Both the position numbers and the translations under genes were made by a program. Of a stretch of 10,638 bases of DNA, positions 6,436 through 10,638 are shown in pieces; position 1 is the stretch's first letter; each line of letters starts with the position of its first letter. The notes below the pieces were generated by a model. The model did not search any database, had not been told where the DNA came from, and saw only the letters and a program-made list of their open reading frames with translations. This DNA comes from Flavobacteriaceae bacterium (GTDB lineage Bacteria; Bacteroidota; Bacteroidia; Flavobacteriales; Flavobacteriaceae): the NCBI GenBank assembly GCA_015493405.1, contig WGDF01000093.1, positions 1-10,638 of the forward strand. Direction: 5' to 3'.

Positions 6436-6804
6436 ATGAAAAAATTTCTTTTATATTTTATATTGATCATCGGCCTGATTTTAGGTGGTTTATATGCTTT
6501 TGATTATTACGTACCTTACAGCAATGGTTGGCGCGCCGGTAAATTAATTAAATTTAGTCATAAAGGTGTGATTATCAAAACTTGGGAAGGTCAGCTCAGC
6601 ACCGGTGTCGGGCAGGATCATTTATGGAATTTTTCGGTTGAAAGACATGAAAAATTAGTTATCGAAAAAATGGTTGATTACCAAGGACGTGGGGTGAAAA
6701 TCCGTTATATCGAACGCTTTTGGAAAATACCTTGGATGGGTAATACAAAATATTTTGCCAAAGAAATCGTTCTAGATAAGACCGCAGAAGAAATCGGCAA
6801 TTGA
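6436..6804 (+). CDS. Conserved membrane-anchored protein of unknown function
   Basis: A 122-residue protein with a single N-terminal membrane helix (about 4-21) that should anchor a domain of about 95 residues outside the cytoplasm. The domain carries the recurring pattern YSNGWRAGKLIKFSHKG (28-44), then KTWEGQLSTG (48-57) and a late YIERF...GNTKYF segment. I recall similar proteins across Flavobacteriia, often labelled '6-phosphogluconate dehydrogenase'. That label cannot be right here: there is no Rossmann motif, and the protein is about a quarter of that enzyme's length. The ATG at 6436 gives a normal N terminus; its leader repeats that of the DUF2147 gene. The PorV2-like gene starts 25 bp after its stop, so the two are likely co-transcribed and may act together in the envelope. 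Function unknown. Confidence 0.8.
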   Translation: MKKFLLYFILIIGLILGGLYAFDYYVPYSNGWRAGKLIKFSHKGVIIKTWEGQLSTGVGQDHLWNFSVERHEKLVIEKMVDYQGRGVKIRYIERFWKIPWMGNTKYFAKEIVLDKTAEEIGN

Positions 6805-6829
6805 GCCTTTCTTCCAGAATTTTATTTTT

Positions 6830-7900
6830 ATGAAAAAAAACCTTCTTTTAATTGCTTTTTTAAGCCTGTATTCAATGAAGGCGCAAACGGCCAGGCATTA
6901 TGCCAATGCTTTTCTCAATATCGGTGTGGATGCGCGTAGTTTGGCTATGGGGAATGCCGTTGTAGCCGAGGTTAGCGATGTAACAGCCGGTTATTGGAAT
7001 CCGGCTGCTTTATCAAGTGTCAATTCGCAACAAATAAGTTTAATGCATGCTGCCTATTTTGCCAATATAGCTCAATATGATTATATGGGCTATGCCAAAA
7101 AATTTGATGCGCAAACAGGAGTTGGCATTGCTTTGATTCGTTTTGGCGTTGATAATATTATGAATACGACACAGCTCATTGATGATCAGGGCAATATAAA
7201 CTACGACCGGATTACTTATTTTTCGGCTGCCGATTATGCCTTGACTTTTTCAGTAGGACGAAGCCATGTTTTTAAAGGACTTGACTTGGGTGCCACCGCT
7301 AAAATTATCTACAGACATGTCGGCGATTTTGCTTCCGGCTATGGCTTTGGCTTTGATTTGGGGGCGCGGTATAATTTAAAAAAATGGCAATTCGGTTTGA
7401 TGCTGCGCGACATAACAACCACTGTTAATTATTGGTCTGTAAACCAAGATAAATTTAATGATGTGTCTCAATCCATTCCCGGACAAAACCAATCATCACC
7501 GGATAAAGTTGAATTGACTTTGCCCAAAATGCAATTGGGGACCGCAAGGGAATTTCATTTAAATCCTAATCTCGATTTAATGGCGGAGGTTGATTTGAAT
7601 GCACGATTTTTTAAAATGCACACTTTAATCAGTAGCGATTTTATCAGTATTGATCCGGCTTTAGGTCTCGAATTTAAATATCATAAGATGGCCTTTTTGC
7701 GTTTGGGCGTCAATAATTTTAGAAATGAACAATTTTTTGACGAACAAAATTTAAGATTTCAACCCAATGCAGGACTGGGATTCAAATACAAAGGAATTGC
7801 CATAGACTACGCTTTGACCAACATAGGTTCAGATGGATTTTATTCTCATGTTTTTTCACTACATATTGATTTAGACCGATTCTTACCTAAAAAGAAATAA
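6830..7900 (+). CDS. porV2: PorV/PorQ family outer-membrane beta-barrel, PorV2-like
   Basis: A 356-residue outer-membrane protein with a signal peptide (M1 to about A18-Q19) followed by a FadL-like barrel of the PorV/PorQ family. Family features are N30-I-G-V-D-A-R-S-L-A-M-G-N (30-42), GYWNPAAL (54-61), the LMHAAYFANIAQYDYMGYA segment, and alternating polar and hydrophobic beta strands ending in an aromatic-rich strand near the C terminus. PorV in the T9SS is the shuttle that carries cargo from the secretion channel to the PorU attachment complex; the role of the PorV2 branch is less clear. Assignment to PorV2 rather than PorV or PorQ is from remembered sequence likeness. No other T9SS gene is in the window. 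It shares a likely transcript with the preceding membrane-anchored protein. Confidence 0.8.
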   Translation: MKKNLLLIAFLSLYSMKAQTARHYANAFLNIGVDARSLAMGNAVVAEVSDVTAGYWNPAALSSVNSQQISLMHAAYFANIAQYDYMGYAKKFDAQTGVGIALIRFGVDNIMNTTQLIDDQGNINYDRITYFSAADYALTFSVGRSHVFKGLDLGATAKIIYRHVGDFASGYGFGFDLGARYNLKKWQFGLMLRDITTTVNYWSVNQDKFNDVSQSIPGQNQSSPDKVELTLPKMQLGTAREFHLNPNLDLMAEVDLNARFFKMHTLISSDFISIDPALGLEFKYHKMAFLRLGVNNFRNEQFFDEQNLRFQPNAGLGFKYKGIAIDYALTNIGSDGFYSHVFSLHIDLDRFLPKKK

Positions 7901-7968
7901 TATTGATTTGTCATACCTGATCTCTTATTCGAATTTATCTCAATAAGATGATGCAAGCCTTTATATTT

Positions 7969-8565
7969 ATGAAAAAATACTTACTTTATATATTTATTTT
8001 TTTATCGACTCAATTATTTTCCCAAACTGTTACGGACAGTTTGCACTACAATATAACAACCGACAATGGTCTCTCATTAGGGCATTTAAAGGTTATGCAA
8101 AATAAAGTCGATGAGATTATAGAAACAAATGTAACCAGTCAGACTAAAATCAAACTTTTTGTTACCGTCGATTTAACCTACCATCTCTATAGTATTTATA
8201 AAGATAAACATTTGATTCACAGTTTAGTTTCTGTTTTTCTAAACAAACGTTTACATTCAAAGACTAAAGTGGATCGCATTGGAAATACCTATCAAATTTT
8301 TAAGAATGGACAAAAGGCTAATTTAGATCGGGCAGTTATTTATTCGGGTTCTTTGCTTTATTTTAAAGAGCCTATCGGATTGACGCAAATTTTTTCCGAA
8401 TTTGACGGCTTGATTAAATCAATTGACCAAATTGGGGCGCACCAATACCGCATTACCAATCCCATAAATGGCAAAACAAGTATTTATCATTACCAAGACG
8501 GTATTTTGCAGCAGATAATCATTCATCATAAATTGTTAACTGTCAAAATAGAACGCCTTGAATAA
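7969..8565 (+). CDS. Secreted DUF6134-like protein
   Basis: A 198-residue exported protein of unknown function. The signal peptide runs from MKKYLLYIFIFLSTQLFSQ, with likely cleavage after Q19. The mature part looks all-beta and contains S128-x-L-L-Y-F-K-E-P135, F142-S-E-F-D-G147 and a late repeat of short strands (ISIYHYQDG-type turns), a pattern I associate with DUF6134 proteins of Bacteroidota; this needs a profile search. ATG 7969 is chosen because it gives a normal K-K signal peptide. The ATGs at 7948 and 7951 would add 7 or 6 residues (MMQAFIF) ahead of it. It lies 68 bp after the PorV2-like gene with no clear terminator or promoter between, so it may belong to the same envelope transcript. 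Confidence 0.72.
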   Translation: MKKYLLYIFIFLSTQLFSQTVTDSLHYNITTDNGLSLGHLKVMQNKVDEIIETNVTSQTKIKLFVTVDLTYHLYSIYKDKHLIHSLVSVFLNKRLHSKTKVDRIGNTYQIFKNGQKANLDRAVIYSGSLLYFKEPIGLTQIFSEFDGLIKSIDQIGAHQYRITNPINGKTSIYHYQDGILQQIIIHHKLLTVKIERLE

Positions 8566-8596
8566 TTGATCATTTTTTGAATTGATTAAGGCTATA

Positions 8597-8621
8597 AAAT
8601 CTTTAAAAAAACTTTAGATTT
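8597..8621 (+). terminator. Weak AT-rich hairpin, possible terminator
   Basis: AAATCT (8597-8602) and AAA (8605-8607) can pair with TTTAGATTT (8613-8621), leaving a 2-nt bulge and a 5-nt loop, and a short T-run follows at 8627-8631. The stem has only one G-C pair, so its strength is doubtful. Its place between the DUF6134-like gene and the argF promoter box fits termination. Confidence 0.3.
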
Positions 8622-8648
8622 CATCATTTTTATCCCCGAATAATATTG

Positions 8649-8656
8649 TATTTTTG
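8649..8656 (+). promoter_or_regulatory. -7 box TATTTTTG upstream of argF
   Basis: This is an exact TAnnTTTG match, 28 bp before the argF ATG. At the expected distance upstream there is only a T-run (8627-8631), a poor -33 element. No recognisable ArgR operator is visible. The position after a gene boundary supports a separate argF transcript. Confidence 0.5.
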
Positions 8657-8684
8657 TGGCGAATAACTCTAAAAAATATATAAA

Positions 8685-9686
8685 ATGGCATTTAATTTAC
8701 GAAATAGAAATTTTTTAAAATTATTGGATTTTACCCCCAAAGAAATCAAGTTTTTATTAGACTTGTCTGCCGATTTAAAAAAAGCAAAATATGCAGGCAC
8801 CGAGCAAACATTGCTCTCGAATAAAAATATTGCATTGATTTTTGAAAAAGCTTCTACTCGCACCCGTTGTGCATTTGAAGTGGCAGCACTTGATCAAGGT
8901 GCCAGAGTGACCTATCTGGGGCCAACCGGTTCTCATATCGGAAAAAAGGAAACGATGAAAGACACGGCACGCGTCTTAGGACGTATGTATGATGGTATAG
9001 AATATCGGGGTTTTGGTCAGGAAATTGTAGAAGAATTGGGCCAATATGCCGGAGTGCCGGTTTGGAACGGCTTGACCAATGAATATCACCCGACTCAAAT
9101 TTTGGCTGATTTTTTGACGATGCAAGAACATTCCGATAAGCCTTTGCATCAAATAGCTTTTGCTTATTTGGGGGATGCCCGTAATAATCTCGGTAATTCA
9201 TTGATGATTGGTGCAGCCAAAATGGGGATGGATGTCCGTCTGGTCGCGCCGGAAGATTTGCAACCCGATGAAGCATTAGTCAAACAGGCAAAAGACATCG
9301 CAGCACAAACAGGCGCTAAAATTACCATTACCGATAAAGTGAGTGAAGGTGTTAATGGAGTGGATTTTGTTTATACCGATGTATGGGTTTCTATGGGAGA
9401 ACCCGAAGAGGTTTGGAAAGATCGTATTGGTAAATTGATGCCTTACCAAGTCAATAGTGATTTAATGGCCAAAACCGGTAATCCTAAAGTTAAATTTATG
9501 CACTGTTTACCTGCTTTTCATAACAGAGATACCAAAGTAGGAGAGGAGATATACCAAAAATTCGGGATTAGCGCAATGGAAGTTACCGAAGATGTGTTTG
9601 AAAGTGAGCGGTCTATTGTTTTTGACGAAGCTGAAAACCGCTTACACACCATTAAAGCCATCATGGTAGCAACGCTTGGGAAATAA
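8685..9686 (+). CDS. argF: Ornithine carbamoyltransferase (ArgF/ArcB type)
   Basis: A 333-residue cytosolic enzyme converting L-ornithine and carbamoyl phosphate to citrulline (EC 2.1.3.3). The carbamoyl-phosphate loop S57-T-R-T-R61, H135-P-T-Q138, the ornithine-binding D232 and S236-M-G238, and the catalytic H273-C274-L-P276 are all present. Length and long stretches ([32 protein letters not shown]) match the enterobacterial ArgF/ArgI and catabolic ArcB group. This is noteworthy because many Bacteroidota make arginine through a divergent acetyl- or succinylornithine transcarbamylase. Here the SMG loop marks the classical ornithine enzyme. It is alone, without other arg or arc genes, so biosynthetic and catabolic roles cannot be told apart. 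ATG 8685 fits the family start and has an A-rich leader. Confidence 0.93.
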   Translation: MAFNLRNRNFLKLLDFTPKEIKFLLDLSADLKKAKYAGTEQTLLSNKNIALIFEKASTRTRCAFEVAALDQGARVTYLGPTGSHIGKKETMKDTARVLGRMYDGIEYRGFGQEIVEELGQYAGVPVWNGLTNEYHPTQILADFLTMQEHSDKPLHQIAFAYLGDARNNLGNSLMIGAAKMGMDVRLVAPEDLQPDEALVKQAKDIAAQTGAKITITDKVSEGVNGVDFVYTDVWVSMGEPEEVWKDRIGKLMPYQVNSDLMAKTGNPKVKFMHCLPAFHNRDTKVGEEIYQKFGISAMEVTEDVFESERSIVFDEAENRLHTIKAIMVATLGK

Positions 9687-9717
9687 TTTAAAAAAAATAC
9701 AAATTATAGATATTAAA

Positions 9718-9758
9718 AACGAAACTACTATGGATTTTTTGTCTATAGTAGTTTCGTT
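9718..9758 (-). terminator. Long hairpin between convergent argF and mfd
   Basis: Two 17-base arms (9718-9734 and 9742-9758) pair fully with one G-T pair around a 7-nt loop. On the minus strand the stem is followed by TTT and further T-rich sequence (the run of A at 9715-9719 seen from the other side), so it should stop mfd transcription. On the plus strand only TT follows, so for argF it may act mainly as a 3' stabilising hairpin or an inefficient terminator. The mfd stop codon (9759-9757) shares two bases with the stem. Confidence 0.85.
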
Positions 9759-10638
9759 ACAATAATATTTTCAATTTATCTATGGCTGTATCAACGCTGG
9801 TGATGCCTTCAAAAATCAAATACAAGCGTTCTTCATTTTGAATTTTCTTTTCTTTGAATTGACAGCAAGCACTTTTTTGGACTTTTTGCAAGATCCTATT
9901 GAAAATATCCGATTGATAATAAGGGGCATCCGGATTGGAAATGAAATAGGCCAGCATTTTACCTTTTTTGATCACTAATTTTTCAAAACCCAATTGTTGG
10001 GCCAACCATTTGAGCTTAACGGATTCCAATAAGTCTAAAGTGGCCGGCGGCAAAGGACCGAAACGATCTTCTAATTGGATTTTGTAACGTTGTAAGGCCT
10101 CTTTATCTTTGATTTGCGCCAATTCATTATAAAGGTTTAGGCGTTCTGTTGTAACGCTGATATAATCGTTGGGAAAAAGAATTTCAAAATCAGTTTCAAC
10201 TTGTGTTTCAAAGGTATAGGTTGGTTTTTTGTCGTCCTGTTCGAGTAAATTTTTAAATTCGTTTGTTTCGAGTTCGGCAATCGCTTCCTTCAATATTTTT
10301 TGGTAGGTATCAAAGCCCATTTCATTGATAAAACCACTTTGTTCTGCTCCGAGTAAATCGCCGGCGCCACGTATTTCCAAATCTTTCATCGCAATTTGAA
10401 AGCCACTACCGAGTTCGGTGTAAGTTTCTATGGCTTCTATTCGCTTGCGGGCATCATAAGTCATTGCGCTGTAAGGCGGTGTGATAAAATAACAAAAAGC
10501 TTTTTTGTTGCTTCGCCCGACACGTCCGCGCATTTGATGTAAATCTGACAAACCGAATTGGTGTGCATTATTGATAAAAATAGTATTGGCATTGGGGACA
10601 TCCAGCCCGTTTTCTATGATGGTCGTGGCAACTAATAC
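9757..10638 (-). CDS. mfd: Transcription-repair coupling factor Mfd, C-terminal part
   Basis: The last 293 residues of Mfd, in one open frame to the window edge at 10638; about three quarters of the usual 1,100-residue protein lies to the right. Mfd is a DNA translocase that removes stalled RNA polymerase and recruits UvrA to damage. Seen in order (numbering from the edge): helicase motif V VLVATTIIENGLDVPNANT (1-19), motif VI QMRGRVGRS (35-43), the translocation (TRG) region GSGFQIAMKDLEIRGAGDLL (77-96), FPNDYI (156-161) and LEDRFGPLPP (190-199) leading into the C-terminal regulatory domain. Residues VLVATT... upstream of the first possible start codon continue the same frame, showing that the gene is cut by the window and not short. 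It ends in the shared hairpin facing argF. Confidence 0.96.
   Translation of the reverse strand, partial: VLVATTIIENGLDVPNANTIFINNAHQFGLSDLHQMRGRVGRSNKKAFCYFITPPYSAMTYDARKRIEAIETYTELGSGFQIAMKDLEIRGAGDLLGAEQSGFINEMGFDTYQKILKEAIAELETNEFKNLLEQDDKKPTYTFETQVETDFEILFPNDYISVTTERLNLYNELAQIKDKEALQRYKIQLEDRFGPLPPATLDLLESVKLKWLAQQLGFEKLVIKKGKMLAYFISNPDAPYYQSDIFNRILQKVQKSACCQFKEKKIQNEERLYLIFEGITSVDTAIDKLKILL

Noticed and set aside
7948..7968. Earlier ATGs (7948, 7951) for the DUF6134-like protein
   Set aside because: They place a hydrophobic stretch ahead of the K-K signal-peptide start. ATG 7969 gives a standard signal peptide.
8854..9276. 140-codon open frame on the minus strand inside argF
   Set aside because: It lies wholly within a strongly supported gene, its translation has no recognisable domain, and it has no start context. 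The same holds for minus-strand frames at 592-849, 921-1136, 3339-3632 and 8669-8863.
9757..10551. A complete 264-residue protein starting at 10551
   Set aside because: The frame continues to the window edge with Mfd motif V, so this is the 3' part of mfd and not a short gene.

Overview
The window looks like chromosomal DNA of a Bacteroidota bacterium, most likely a member of the Flavobacteriia. The DNA is AT-rich and starts are preceded by A/T-rich leaders rather than Shine-Dalgarno motifs. Several upstream regions carry the Bacteroidota -7 promoter box TAnnTTTG, and one gene encodes a PorV/PorQ-type protein, a family of the type IX secretion system (T9SS). All reading frames are intact. I see no tRNA, rRNA, CRISPR array, insertion sequence or phage gene.

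Left part (1-3884, all +): an imperfect palindrome at the very edge, then a YraN/UPF0102 nuclease-fold protein. Next come a small four-cysteine membrane protein resembling the Na+-NQR maturation factor NqrM, a membrane family 2 glycosyltransferase, and an ECF-type sigma factor that starts at TTG inside the end of the glycosyltransferase gene. The replication-repair ATPase RarA follows. The tight spacing of the nqrM-like gene, the glycosyltransferase and the sigma factor suggests one operon.

Middle (3951-8565, all +): a WbpP/TviC-type UDP-N-acetylhexosamine 4-epimerase and a YihY/BrkB membrane protein form a close pair. A run of envelope proteins follows: a secreted DUF2147 protein, a membrane-anchored protein of unknown function, a PorV2-like outer-membrane barrel and a secreted DUF6134-like protein. 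The DUF2147 gene has its own well-formed promoter and a strong hairpin terminator. A second TAnnTTTG box right after that terminator may start the next unit.

Right part (8685-10638): a classical ornithine carbamoyltransferase (+) with its own promoter box, converging on the 3' end of mfd (-), which runs off the window. A long hairpin lies between them, and mfd's stop codon reaches into it.

Most of the window is housekeeping and envelope biology. I found no convincing new multi-gene system. The points most worth a second look are the orphan NqrM-like protein, the TTG-started overlapping sigma factor, the stand-alone classical OTCase, and the envelope-protein run with its repeated leader.
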